This document shows, one piece after another, positions 1 through 8,242 of a DNA stretch of 22,788 nucleotides. The DNA comes from Pseudomonadota bacterium (lineage in GTDB: Bacteria > Pseudomonadota > Alphaproteobacteria > Sphingomonadales > Sphingomonadaceae). The notes beneath the pieces are model-generated. The model searched no databases, was not told the origin of the DNA, and saw nothing but the letters and a program-made list of their open reading frames with translations. Both the position numbers and the translations under genes were made by a program. How positions within the stretch are numbered: position 1 is the stretch's first letter; each line of letters opens with the position of its first letter. The stretch is taken from positions 1 through 22,788 of the forward strand of contig JAEZCZ010000029.1 of the NCBI GenBank assembly GCA_023433305.1, read 5' to 3'.

Positions 1-1053
1 GGGCTGAAGCAGCAGCGTCAGCGATTACAGGGCCCCTCGCGTGGGTATATCAGTTCGTTCGATCAGTTCGAACTGGCGGGCAATGCGATTGACGCCGGGA
101 AGCTCTGGCCCTCCCAAAGAGACGGCATCCGGCGCGCGGACACCGTGATCGTGAACGGCGAGGGGGCTGTCTATGGGCAGCAGCTCATGGGCTTTCTTTC
201 GCTGTTCTGGGCCTGGTACGCCAAAGTGCGACACGGCAAACGGGTCGCATTCGTCAACCATACCGCCGACCTGTCCTGTGCGGAGATGCGCCGGGCGGCG
301 GAAGCCGTCTATCCGATTCTGGACGATGTCAGCTTTCGTGAACCGGTTTCACTCAGGGAGGCCGGCTACGCCGCGCCGCGGGCGCAAGGCAAAGTCGTTC
401 CCGATGCTGCCTATTCGCATGTCCCACTTCCGCTCGAGGCCATGCGCGAATGGGCGCAACGCCCGGGCTTCTTTTCGATCTGGCCCTACGATGCCGACGG
501 GTTCGACATTACGAGGCCTTATGTGGCCGTCACCGGAAGTTCCGCGATCAATCGGTCGCAATCGTCCGATCGCATGGCGCCGGTCCGACAGTTCACCCGG
601 CTATGCGAGGCGCTGGCGAAGATTGGCTTGCCGATCGTTCTCGTGGCGCCGGATCCGACCGACGCCGAGTTTCTCGCTCCGATCTCCCAATCCTTGCGAC
701 TGCCGATGATTGCGCCGAGCACACCGCTCCCCATCGGGCACCAGATCCTTGCGCGAGCCGCGTGCCTGGTTGGCGGTCGGTGGCATCCGGGGATCCTGGC
801 CGCCACGGGGGGCACGCCATTGGTGAGCCTGACCGCGAATACGAAGAAGACTGCCGGACTGATGGAACAACTGGGCCTCGACGCCGACCTGTTTGACGCC
901 CTCGATCTGGAGGCGAGCATCGATCCGATCGTCGGGATCGTCGACGATTACGTTTCGCAAGGCGAGACTTTGCGCGAGCGTATTCGAGCACGGGCTGCCG
1001 TTCTGCGCGAGGAAGCGGTCGGCAACGTCCGCATCCTCCAACGCCGCGCATAA
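1..1053 (+). CDS. Polysaccharide pyruvyl transferase family protein (5' truncated)
   Basis: The reading frame is open from base 1 to the TAA at 1051-1053 (350 codons), so the true start lies upstream of the window; the GTG at 145 is only an internal candidate. The protein carries a V-x-NGEG segment near codon 50, and its C-terminal half has a Rossmann-like block with a GGRWHPGILAATGGTP segment, followed by a stretch in which a TKKT-type loop precedes a helix. These are hallmarks of the polysaccharide pyruvyl transferase / CsaB-WcaK superfamily (PF04230), whose members add ketal pyruvate to surface-polysaccharide sugars; some members have other roles. The flippase gene follows after 6 bases, so the two are probably co-transcribed in an exopolysaccharide cluster. 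The family call is good; the exact substrate cannot be told. Confidence 0.8.
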   Translation, partial: GLKQQRQRLQGPSRGYISSFDQFELAGNAIDAGKLWPSQRDGIRRADTVIVNGEGAVYGQQLMGFLSLFWAWYAKVRHGKRVAFVNHTADLSCAEMRRAAEAVYPILDDVSFREPVSLREAGYAAPRAQGKVVPDAAYSHVPLPLEAMREWAQRPGFFSIWPYDADGFDITRPYVAVTGSSAINRSQSSDRMAPVRQFTRLCEALAKIGLPIVLVAPDPTDAEFLAPISQSLRLPMIAPSTPLPIGHQILARAACLVGGRWHPGILAATGGTPLVSLTANTKKTAGLMEQLGLDADLFDALDLEASIDPIVGIVDDYVSQGETLRERIRARAAVLREEAVGNVRILQRRA

Positions 1054-1059
1054 GCGCAG

Positions 1060-2514
1060 ATGCCGAAGGGCGGCCACCTGTCTCGGGTCCTGCTCGAGTT
1101 CATCGTCTATGCCCTGGGCGGGGCGGCCCAGAGAGCGGCCTTCCTGGTTCTTGTCCCCGTTCTCGGGCAGATGCTCAGTTCGGACGACTTCGGGCGCTGG
1201 GCGCTGTTCATCGCGCTCATCCCGATGCTGGCGGCCATCATCGACTTCGGCTTCAGCAAAGCGCTGGGTCGGTTCTACTTCGACTATGACGACGACCCCG
1301 CTACCGTAGCCGCGTTCCTGAAGCGCGCGATCGCGCTCCGCGTGGTGACATACGCGGCGCTCGCCGTCCCCCTGCTCGCGCTGCTTTATCTGGGCTGGCC
1401 GCTCCTGACCGGAAGCCTCCTGCCCGCCGGCCTGATGGCGCCGCTGGTTATTGCGGGCTGCGCAGAGACCGTCATCCTGGCGACGACCGTGTTCTGCCGC
1501 GTGCGTCATCTCGTGGCGCCTTACGCGGCGCTCAGACTGGGGCAGGCGCTGCTCACCCTGCTGGGACCGCTGTTGCTGGTGGGCGTTTACGGCCTGCAGG
1601 GTGCCGTGGCAGGCCTGATGCTGGCCAACCTGATCATGGCCGCCGGAGGAATGCTCTGGCTGCTGTGGTGGATCGCCCGGCAAACGCCCCTCGACCACCC
1701 GCCCGCACGCTTCGCCGATGCCGGACCGATGATCCGTTACGGGGCTCCCGTGGTGGTTCACGACCTGTCGTGGTGGATCAGGAACTCCAGTTCCCTCGTC
1801 ATTCTGGGCCATTTCGTCACGGCGGCGATGGTCGGCGCCTACTCGATTGGCTTTGCCGCACTCAGCGCGATATCGATGCTCTGCTGGAGCTTGGACATTG
1901 CCACGGCCCCCTACTACTATAAATGGCGAAAATCGGGGGCTGACTGGGCGGCCAATACCCGCAACCTGATGCGGTTGATGAATGGCTTGCTGTTTTCGGT
2001 CTGCTCGGTGGCCATTCTGAGCTTCGCTCATCTCCGCGAGCTTTTCTTCGCCGGCCGGTATCAGGCAGCCGACGACGTCGCGCCGCTTCTCATCTGCGCG
2101 GGCATGCTGCAACCGCTCTACTTCCTGTCGATCAAGCCCTACTTCTATCTGAAGCGCACCGCCCTGCTCTCGAGGATCACCTTTACCACCAGCGCGATTG
2201 TCGTGCTCGGCACAATCGTCGCGACCTGGCAGTTCGGCTACGTTGCAGCCGCCGCCATGACCGTGCTGTCTTACGCGAGCGTGTCGCTGATCAGCTACCG
2301 GCTCAGCCTTCGGCTCGAGGACGCCCCGTTCGGCATCGGAAAGGCGCTGCTTCCCTCGCTGACCTGCGGCGTCATCGCCGCCTTCGTTCTCATGGTGAAA
2401 CCGGCGTTGTGGCTGAGCATCGCCGTGACCCTGCCGGTGGCGGCCGGGGCCGTCTGGTTATTGGTTCTGCCGTCTCTGCGCGATCTACAGCGCAGCAACG
2501 CTTTCCGGGCTTGA
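1060..2514 (+). CDS. Wzx-like polysaccharide flippase / oligosaccharide transporter
   Basis: This is a 484-residue, strongly hydrophobic protein with about 12 predicted membrane helices spread over its whole length and short basic loops. That is the layout of the MOP/MATE superfamily polysaccharide-biosynthesis (Wzx/RfbX) flippases, which move undecaprenyl-linked repeat units across the inner membrane. The N-terminal region (about residues 10-60) has the usual first helix pair followed by the short polar FDYDDD loop. The ATG at 1060 follows the pyruvyl transferase stop by 6 bases, which suggests one transcript. Its last 30 bases overlap the convergent FkbM methyltransferase gene. No sequence motif fixes the substrate; the assignment rests on topology, length and polysaccharide neighbours. 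Confidence 0.8.
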   Translation: MPKGGHLSRVLLEFIVYALGGAAQRAAFLVLVPVLGQMLSSDDFGRWALFIALIPMLAAIIDFGFSKALGRFYFDYDDDPATVAAFLKRAIALRVVTYAALAVPLLALLYLGWPLLTGSLLPAGLMAPLVIAGCAETVILATTVFCRVRHLVAPYAALRLGQALLTLLGPLLLVGVYGLQGAVAGLMLANLIMAAGGMLWLLWWIARQTPLDHPPARFADAGPMIRYGAPVVVHDLSWWIRNSSSLVILGHFVTAAMVGAYSIGFAALSAISMLCWSLDIATAPYYYKWRKSGADWAANTRNLMRLMNGLLFSVCSVAILSFAHLRELFFAGRYQAADDVAPLLICAGMLQPLYFLSIKPYFYLKRTALLSRITFTTSAIVVLGTIVATWQFGYVAAAAMTVLSYASVSLISYRLSLRLEDAPFGIGKALLPSLTCGVIAAFVLMVKPALWLSIAVTLPVAAGAVWLLVLPSLRDLQRSNAFRA

Positions 2515-3222
2515 TTGCCGGACGAAGAAGGCATCGATCTGGGTCGGTCCATAAGCTGCGGTCGGTGAAGAGTTGAATACCCCGCGCAGGCGATAGCCAG
2601 CGTCGGAGAGGAACCGGTGCACGTCATCGAACAACGGCTGGCCAGTGTACAGTTCGACAAACGACAGCTCGACGTAGACGAAGTCTATCGCGCTGAAATC
2701 GCTAATCCCCCGCAGAACGTCGAGTTCGGCCCCCTGCACGTCGATCTTGAGCAGCACCGGGCGGGCAAGCGATGCCAGATCGATTTCGGACTCGAGCCTG
2801 CGCGTGACGACCTCGATCTGGCCGGCTTCGTTGACCCCGTAGGCCGCGGCCTGGGCGTCTGCCAGCGGAAGGAGCGACGAACTGTCGGCGCGGTCCGCGA
2901 CATGCAGGTTGGCGGCCCCCTCCTCGGTCGCCAGCGCCACTGGATGCAAGATCGTGCGGGAATCCCCGGCGAACACGGCGGAAAAGCGCCTTTGCGCTTC
3001 GGGCAACGGTTCGAACGCGTGGATCGTGGCACGGGGCATGAGCGACCGTACCGCAAGCGAGAACTGGCCCTTGTTTGCACCGACATCGAGCAGTGTTTCG
3101 GGGCGGGCGAACCTGATCGCCTCGACGTGCTCGGTGGTCATGGCCACGCGCTCGAGAATCAGCGCGCGCAAGGCGCTCGGGTACCGAAGGATTCGCGCGA
3201 CCTTACGAACTTTTGCGATCAT
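2485..3222 (-). CDS. FkbM family SAM-dependent methyltransferase
   Basis: The 245-residue product has the class I methyltransferase SAM loop DVGANKGQF at residues 46-54, an acidic strand end at about 70-72 (AFEP), and the family-typical KIDVQGAE block at 159-166, followed by a VYVELSF strand at 182-188. This pattern is the FkbM domain (PF05050), usually an O-methyltransferase acting on sugars or other small hydroxylated substrates. In this context a methyl group on an exopolysaccharide sugar is the likeliest product, by inference. It lies 43 bases downstream of the sugar transferase on the same strand, with a 7-bp hairpin in the gap, and converges on the flippase with a 30-base overlap. The ATG at 3222 is preceded by a weak GGA. 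Confidence 0.88.
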   Translation of the reverse strand: MIAKVRKVARILRYPSALRALILERVAMTTEHVEAIRFARPETLLDVGANKGQFSLAVRSLMPRATIHAFEPLPEAQRRFSAVFAGDSRTILHPVALATEEGAANLHVADRADSSSLLPLADAQAAAYGVNEAGQIEVVTRRLESEIDLASLARPVLLKIDVQGAELDVLRGISDFSAIDFVYVELSFVELYTGQPLFDDVHRFLSDAGYRLRGVFNSSPTAAYGPTQIDAFFVRQSSPESVAAL

Positions 3223-3245
3223 GATAATCCAGGTGCCGGTGAAAG

Positions 3246-3263
3246 CCTGCGCAGAAGCGCAGG
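3246..3263 (-). other. Intercistronic hairpin between sugar transferase and FkbM gene
   Basis: CCTGCGC (3246-3252) and GCGCAGG (3257-3263) pair perfectly around a 4-base loop. The hairpin lies just after the sugar transferase TAG and before the FkbM start. No T-run follows on the minus strand, so a partial attenuator or an mRNA-stabilising stem is as likely as a terminator. Confidence 0.5.
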
Positions 3264-3265
3264 AC

Positions 3266-4678
3266 CTAGTATGCGTTATCGTGCCAGATAACGGCGAACG
3301 TCTTGAGCAGAATCTTGACGTCGAGCCAGATGCTCCAGTTGGAGATGTACTCCAGATCCGCCTGAAGGCGGTCGGTAAGATGCTGCTCGACCTCGGTCGT
3401 TCCGCGGAAACCTCGCACCTGGGCCAGACCTGTCAGGCCGGGCCGGAGGACGTGGCGGCTCCAATAGCGTCCATCGACCTCCCAGTAGAGGCGCTCCCCG
3501 GCCAAGGCCCCGAGCGCGTGCGGACGCGGTCCGACGAGGCTCATGTCGCCGCGCCAGACGTTGAACAGCTGGGGCAACTCATCGATGCTCGTCCGGCGGA
3601 TGAATCGCCCGATCCGCGTGGTGCGGTCGTCGTTGCGCGCGGTCAGGCGGCCCCCATCCGCATCACTGCGGTCTTCCCGCATCGAACGAAACTTGTAGAT
3701 CCAAAAAAAACGGTTGCCGCGTCCCATGCGCCTTTGTCTGAAGAGCGCCGATCCGCCGTCTTCGAGCTTGATCAGCACCGCGACAATGACCATCAGCGGA
3801 GAGAGCGCCAGCAAGGCCACGCTCGACACCGCCAGATCCATCAATCGCTTCTGGATACGGGCCTCGATGCCCAGCGGCCGGACAGACACGACCACGCTGG
3901 AGAACCCGATTTCGTTCTGAATCTTGAGGGCGCCCAACCGGCGCAAAGCATCCGACACGAATTCACCCTGTACCCCCGCCGCCCTTAACAGCGGTGCCCA
4001 GAGATCCCGGTCGGCATGCGAGCAGCTGATCACCACCCGGTCCATGTTCTCCATGTACCGCCCCAGGCGATCAAGGTTGGCCGGGTCGTTAGCGTCCGGC
4101 GAGAGGCCATGCTCGGCAGCATCGACATGAAACGCCTGATCCATGTGAATCGCCGGGCCGCCAGCATGGATGATAATCGTGTTCTCGAGGGAAGGCCCAA
4201 TTTCCCGCCTTACCCACAAGCGCACGAGCCAGCGGAAGGATACCACCAGCACGGCGCCGAAGAAGGACCCGAGGGTGAAAACGACGCGTGAGAACTCCGC
4301 CGTGGTTTTCGCATAGAATGTTACGAAGACGAAGCAGGCGGCGGCAACCGCCAGAGCATAAGCGCAGATATACAAGGTCTTTCGAAGAGAGAATATGAGA
4401 TCCGGCTTGTAGAACCCGCCGTTGAACGCGAAGGCCAGGAACAGGGGTGCCATGAGGGCAGCCTCGCGCAAGGCGATGGCCGACGGGAATACCCCGAGAT
4501 AGACCACGCCGGCCAGCAGCAAGCCGGTCAGAATCGCCGTACCGTCAAGGACCATTAGCAAGAGACACAAGCGCAGCCGCTGCTTCTCCAGCGACGGCGC
4601 AAGCGGCCTGTTCATCCGTGCACCGAGCGGTGGGTGCTGCAATGGAGCGTTCATAAACCGTGGGGCCGTTTGCAACAT
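3266..4678 (-). CDS. Exopolysaccharide polyprenyl glycosylphosphotransferase (WcaJ/GumD/SpsB type)
   Basis: This 470-residue protein would catalyse the first step of repeat-unit synthesis, moving a sugar-1-phosphate from UDP-sugar to undecaprenyl phosphate at the inner membrane. About four N-terminal membrane helices (roughly residues 36-155) precede a soluble Rossmann-like region (165-270). A further membrane segment (281-304) leads into the bacterial sugar transferase domain (PF02397) with KFRSMR at 329-334, DELPQLFNV from 366, SLVGPRP at 380-386 and RPGLTGLAQ at 412-420. All expected catalytic blocks are present. The ATG at 4678 is the longest start; ATGs at 4656 and 4617 (residues near 9 and 22) are equally possible because no good ribosome site is seen. 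An 8-base A-run (T-run in the mRNA) lies inside the catalytic domain at 3703-3710. Confidence 0.9.
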   Translation of the reverse strand: MLQTAPRFMNAPLQHPPLGARMNRPLAPSLEKQRLRLCLLLMVLDGTAILTGLLLAGVVYLGVFPSAIALREAALMAPLFLAFAFNGGFYKPDLIFSLRKTLYICAYALAVAAACFVFVTFYAKTTAEFSRVVFTLGSFFGAVLVVSFRWLVRLWVRREIGPSLENTIIIHAGGPAIHMDQAFHVDAAEHGLSPDANDPANLDRLGRYMENMDRVVISCSHADRDLWAPLLRAAGVQGEFVSDALRRLGALKIQNEIGFSSVVVSVRPLGIEARIQKRLMDLAVSSVALLALSPLMVIVAVLIKLEDGGSALFRQRRMGRGNRFFWIYKFRSMREDRSDADGGRLTARNDDRTTRIGRFIRRTSIDELPQLFNVWRGDMSLVGPRPHALGALAGERLYWEVDGRYWSRHVLRPGLTGLAQVRGFRGTTEVEQHLTDRLQADLEYISNWSIWLDVKILLKTFAVIWHDNAY

Positions 4679-4929
4679 CCGGAGCGCGAGCTTTGCCGCA
4701 TCGCACCAAAGTCCACGGAACGCAACATATCGGCACGGTTCCCCATCCTGAGACTATCCCGCTGCGAGACTCCCGACAATGGGTTTCGTTCCCGACCGGA
4801 CAGCGCCTGGGCGGGCGAAACATCCCAGAACGCTCGTCGCCAGCGCACATTGCGGCGACTGCCCTTGTAATCCGGTCGCAACATCGGCATTGGGAGCCCG
4901 CGCGGTCGGCAACCCCATAAAACGGACAG
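4679..4929. promoter_or_regulatory. Divergent control region between sugar transferase gene and purF
   Basis: This is 251 bases without a credible gene. It should hold promoters for the leftward exopolysaccharide unit and the rightward purF unit, but I cannot place -35/-10 boxes with confidence. The heptamer GCAACAT followed by CGG occurs at 4722-4733 and 4878-4887, with a third related copy at 4672-4682 that overlaps the longest start codon of the sugar transferase. These are candidate regulator sites or chance repeats. Confidence 0.45.
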
Positions 4930-6402
4930 ATGAACCTCACCCACCCCTTGCTTGACGCAGACGGCGACAAGCTGCGCGAGGAGTGCGGCATTTTCGGCGT
5001 GATCGGCGCGCCGGAAGCCGCTGCTGCTTGCGCGCTTGGTCTCCATGCTCTGCAGCACCGCGGCCAGGAGGCCGTCGGCATCACCAGCTTCGACGGCGCG
5101 GAGTTCTTCACCCGCCGCGGGCTCGGGCACGTTGCCGACAACTTCTCGACCGGCGAATCGATCGCCGAGCTGCCGGGCATGATGGCCGTCGGCCACGTCC
5201 GCTACTCGACCACCGGCGGCGCCGGGCTGCGCAATGTGCAGCCGCTGTTCGCCGACCTTGCCAGCGGCGGCTTCGCCGTGGCCCACAACGGCAACATCTC
5301 CAACGCGCTGCACCTCAAGCGCGACCTGGTGCAGCGCGGCGCGATCTTCCAGTCGACCTCCGACACCGAAGTGATCATCCACCTCGTCGCCACCAGCCGC
5401 TTCCAGACGATGCTCGACAAGCTGATCGACGCGCTGCGGCTGGTCGAAGGCGCCTACGCGCTGATCGTCACCACCCCGCGCGGCATGGCTGCATGCCGCG
5501 ATCCGCTGGGCATTCGCCCGCTGGTCATGGGCAAGCTCGGCGATGCGACGGTGTTCGCCAGCGAGACCGTTGCGCTCGACGTGGTCGGCGCGGACTTCGT
5601 CCGCCAGATCGAGCCCGGCGAGTTCATCGAGGTCGATTTCGACGGCACCACCCGCAGCCACCGGCCGTTCGGCGACATCGCCCCGCGCCCGTGCATTTTC
5701 GAGCACGTCTATTTCAGCCGCCCGGATTCGATCTTCAACGACCGCTCGGTCTACGAATCCCGCAAGCACATCGGCGTCGAGCTGGCCAAGGAAGCGCCGG
5801 TCGAGGCCGATCTCGTCGTGCCGGTGCCCGACAGCGGCGTCCCGGCGGCGATCGGCTATTCGCAGCAATCGGGCATTCCCTTCGAACTCGGCATCATTCG
5901 CTCGCACTACGTCGGGCGGACGTTCATCCAGCCGTCGGACGGAGCCCGGCACGCCGGGGTCAAGCGCAAGCACAACGCCAACCGCAAGCTGGTCGAAGGC
6001 AAGCGCATCGTGCTGATCGACGATTCGATCGTGCGGGGCACCACCTCGATGAAAATCGTGCAGATGATGCGCGACGCCGGTGCCAGCGAAGTCCATTTCC
6101 GCGTCGCCAGTCCGCCGACCGGGCACGGCTGCTACTATGGCGTCGATACCCCGGAACGGTCGAAGCTGCTCGCCGGGCGGATGGACGTGGCGGCGATGTG
6201 CGAGTTCATCCACGCCGACAGCCTGGCCTTCGTATCGATCGATGGGCTCTACCGCGCGGTGGGCCTGGCCAAACGCGACGAAGCCCGTCCGCAGTATTGC
6301 GACGCCTGCTTCACCGGCGACTATCCGACGCGGCTGACCGACCTCGCCGAGCGCCGGCAGTCGGACGCGCAGCTGCCCTTCCCCGTCAACAAGGTCGCCT
6401 GA
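4930..6402 (+). CDS. purF: Amidophosphoribosyltransferase (glutamine PRPP amidotransferase)
   Basis: PurF catalyses the first committed step of de novo purine synthesis, PRPP plus glutamine to 5-phosphoribosylamine, in the cytoplasm. The 490-residue product begins with an 18-residue propeptide, after which Cys19 of EECGIFG would become the N-terminal nucleophile. The class II glutaminase block continues with HRGQE, GHVRYSTTG and AHNGNISN. The PRPP loop VLIDDSIVRGTTS is at 361-373. Cys255, Cys424, Cys457 and Cys460 (C-x2-C near the C terminus) match the ligand pattern of the Bacillus-type 4Fe-4S form, so the enzyme is probably an iron-sulfur PurF. The ATG at 4930 is chosen because it gives the normal propeptide. 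The stop overlaps the SDR start by one base (TGATG). Confidence 0.97.
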   Translation: MNLTHPLLDADGDKLREECGIFGVIGAPEAAAACALGLHALQHRGQEAVGITSFDGAEFFTRRGLGHVADNFSTGESIAELPGMMAVGHVRYSTTGGAGLRNVQPLFADLASGGFAVAHNGNISNALHLKRDLVQRGAIFQSTSDTEVIIHLVATSRFQTMLDKLIDALRLVEGAYALIVTTPRGMAACRDPLGIRPLVMGKLGDATVFASETVALDVVGADFVRQIEPGEFIEVDFDGTTRSHRPFGDIAPRPCIFEHVYFSRPDSIFNDRSVYESRKHIGVELAKEAPVEADLVVPVPDSGVPAAIGYSQQSGIPFELGIIRSHYVGRTFIQPSDGARHAGVKRKHNANRKLVEGKRIVLIDDSIVRGTTSMKIVQMMRDAGASEVHFRVASPPTGHGCYYGVDTPERSKLLAGRMDVAAMCEFIHADSLAFVSIDGLYRAVGLAKRDEARPQYCDACFTGDYPTRLTDLAERRQSDAQLPFPVNKVA

Positions 6403-7121
6403 TGACCACGGCGGCGGAGGACGTGCTCGCGGGGCGCGTGGCGCTCGTGACGGGCGCCAGCCGCGGCATCGGCGCGGCGACCGCGCAGGCGCTTGCGGCG
6501 GCGGGCGCGCACGTGGTCCTGACCGCGCGCAAGGTCCGCGACCTCGAAGCGGTCGAGGAAGCGATCCACCAGTCCGGCGGCACCGCCACGATCGCGCCGA
6601 TGGACCTGGCCGAAAGCGATGCCATCGACCGGCTGGCGGGAGCCATTGCCGAACGGTGGGACCGCCTCGACGTGCTGGTGATCAACGCCGCGTTCCTGCC
6701 CCCGCTGACTCCGGTGGCGCAGATCGAGCCGAAGAGCTTCAGCCAGACGCTCACGCTCAACGTGCTGGCTACCCAGGCGCTGCTGGCCGCATTCGATCCG
6801 TTGCTCCGGCGCAGCCCGGCCGGGCGGATCATCGGCCTGACCAGCAATGTCGGCGCCGAGCCGCGCGCCTACTGGGGCGCCTACGCGGCCAGCAAGGCAG
6901 CGTTCGATGCCCTGCTGGTCTGCCACGGGCAGGAGATCGACCGGATCTCCGAGGCGCGCGTCGCGATCGTCAATCCCGGCGCCACGCGCACCCAGATGCG
7001 CGCCCGTGCCTATCCGGGCGAGGATCCGCAGACGGTCAAACCACCCGAAACGGTCGCCGCGCGCCTTGTCGCGCTGCTGGCGGAGGACTTTCCCAACCTG
7101 CACCGCGAAAGCGTGGGCTAG
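6402..7121 (+). CDS. SDR family NAD(P)-dependent oxidoreductase
   Basis: The 239-residue product is a classical short-chain dehydrogenase. It has the nucleotide-binding TGASRGIG at 17-24, an acidic MDLAESD block near 67-73, an INAA variant of the NNAG motif at 94-97, Asn120, Ser148, and the catalytic Tyr161-x3-Lys165 (YAASK), followed by NPG at 191-193. The substrate cannot be read from sequence. Start and stop are coupled to purF: the ATG at 6402 shares a base with the purF TGA, and AAGG lies 7 bases upstream. Placement directly behind purF suggests co-expression, not necessarily a purine role. A gap of 6 bases separates it from the epimerase gene. Confidence 0.92.
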   Translation: MTTAAEDVLAGRVALVTGASRGIGAATAQALAAAGAHVVLTARKVRDLEAVEEAIHQSGGTATIAPMDLAESDAIDRLAGAIAERWDRLDVLVINAAFLPPLTPVAQIEPKSFSQTLTLNVLATQALLAAFDPLLRRSPAGRIIGLTSNVGAEPRAYWGAYAASKAAFDALLVCHGQEIDRISEARVAIVNPGATRTQMRARAYPGEDPQTVKPPETVAARLVALLAEDFPNLHRESVG

Positions 7122-7127
7122 CCGGGC

Positions 7128-8159
7128 ATGCGGGTCCTCGTCACGGGAGCCGCCGGCTTCATCGGCGCGGCCCTGGCGGAACGGCTGCTGGCGCGCGGCG
7201 ACGAGGTGGTCGGGGTCGACAACCTCAACGACTACTACCAGGTCGATCTCAAGCAGGACCGGCTCGCCCGGCTGCACGACGCCGGCGACGATCGCTTCGC
7301 CTTTCACCGGATCGATTTCGCGGACAACCCCGCGCTCACCGGCGCGCTCGACCGCGAGAGTTTCGACCGCATCGCCCATCTGGGGGCGCAAGCCGGCGTG
7401 CGCTATTCGATCGAGGACCCGCACGCCTATGTGCAATCGAACCTCGTCGGTCATCTCAACCTGCTCGAACTCGCCCGACATCGGCAGATCGAGCACATGG
7501 TCTATGCCAGCTCGTCATCGGTCTATGGCAGCAACGACAAGGTGCCGTTCGCGGTCGAAGATCGCGTCGACCATCCGCTGTCGCTCTACGCCGCGACCAA
7601 GAAGGCGGACGAACTGATGAGCGAGACCTATGCCCATCTCTACCGCATCCCGCTTACCGGCCTGCGCTTCTTTACCGTCTACGGACCGTGGGGCCGGCCG
7701 GACATGATGCTGTGGAACTTCACCGCCCGGATCCTCGCGGGGGAGCCCATCCCGGTGTTCAACCACGGCGAGATGTGGCGCGATTTCACCTATATCGACG
7801 ACATCGTTGCCGGCGTGGTCGCGTGCCTGGACAACCCGCCGCTTGACGATGGCATGGCCAAGGCGGGCGGCAGCACCAAGCCGCACGCGCTCTACAATAT
7901 CGGCAATCACCGCTCGGAGCACCTGATGAGAGTGGTCGGGCTGCTGGAACAGGCTTGCGGGCAAAAGGCGGTGCTCGACATGCTGCCGATGCAGCCGGGC
8001 GACGTGCCGCGGACTTACGCCGACATCGAAGCGCTTCAGCGCGACCTCGGGTACCAGCCCCGCACCAGCATCGAGGTTGGCGTGCCCGCTTTCGTTGCGT
8101 GGTTCCGGGACTATCACCACCGCAAGGCAACCGCGCGGCTGCTTAACCAAGCCCGATAA
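7128..8159 (+). CDS. NAD-dependent epimerase, UDP-glucuronate 4-epimerase-like
   Basis: The 343-residue protein is an extended SDR. It has GAAGFIG at 7-13, DNLNDYY at 31-37 (the segment typical of UDP-glucuronate epimerases of the LpsL/Cap1J/GAE group), SSSSVYG at 128-134, catalytic Tyr154-x3-Lys158, RFFTVYGPWGRPDM and a DFTYIDDIV segment. The expected reaction is UDP-glucuronate to UDP-galacturonate, supplying uronic acid to surface polysaccharide. Related UDP-glucose epimerases are less likely because the PWGRPDM segment is characteristic of the uronate group. It is probably the third gene of the purF-SDR unit (6 bases behind the SDR stop) and functionally links this block with the polysaccharide genes to the left. 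Confidence 0.9.
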   Translation: MRVLVTGAAGFIGAALAERLLARGDEVVGVDNLNDYYQVDLKQDRLARLHDAGDDRFAFHRIDFADNPALTGALDRESFDRIAHLGAQAGVRYSIEDPHAYVQSNLVGHLNLLELARHRQIEHMVYASSSSVYGSNDKVPFAVEDRVDHPLSLYAATKKADELMSETYAHLYRIPLTGLRFFTVYGPWGRPDMMLWNFTARILAGEPIPVFNHGEMWRDFTYIDDIVAGVVACLDNPPLDDGMAKAGGSTKPHALYNIGNHRSEHLMRVVGLLEQACGQKAVLDMLPMQPGDVPRTYADIEALQRDLGYQPRTSIEVGVPAFVAWFRDYHHRKATARLLNQAR

Positions 8160-8199
8160 GCGTTCGGTAACCAGCCACGCTCATCCTCTGCCAAGCACG

Positions 8200-8219
8200 C
8201 GCGACTCCCCCGGGTCGCG
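8200..8219. other. Hairpin between epimerase and PilZ genes
   Basis: CGCGAC and GTCGCG pair around a short C/G-rich loop 40 bases after the epimerase stop. No T-run follows, so it could be a weak terminator or a leader stem for the PilZ mRNA. The rest of the 83-base gap shows nothing recognisable. Confidence 0.35.
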
Positions 8220-8242
8220 GTGCCTTGTCAGGGAATGTTCGG

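Noticed and set aside
601..2112. 503-codon minus-strand frame opposite the pyruvyl transferase and flippase genes
   Set aside because: Gln/Arg/His-rich shadow without a domain; the plus-strand genes have clear families.
4651..6213. 520-codon minus-strand frame opposite purF
   Set aside because: Composition is that of an antisense shadow and it runs across the purF promoter region.
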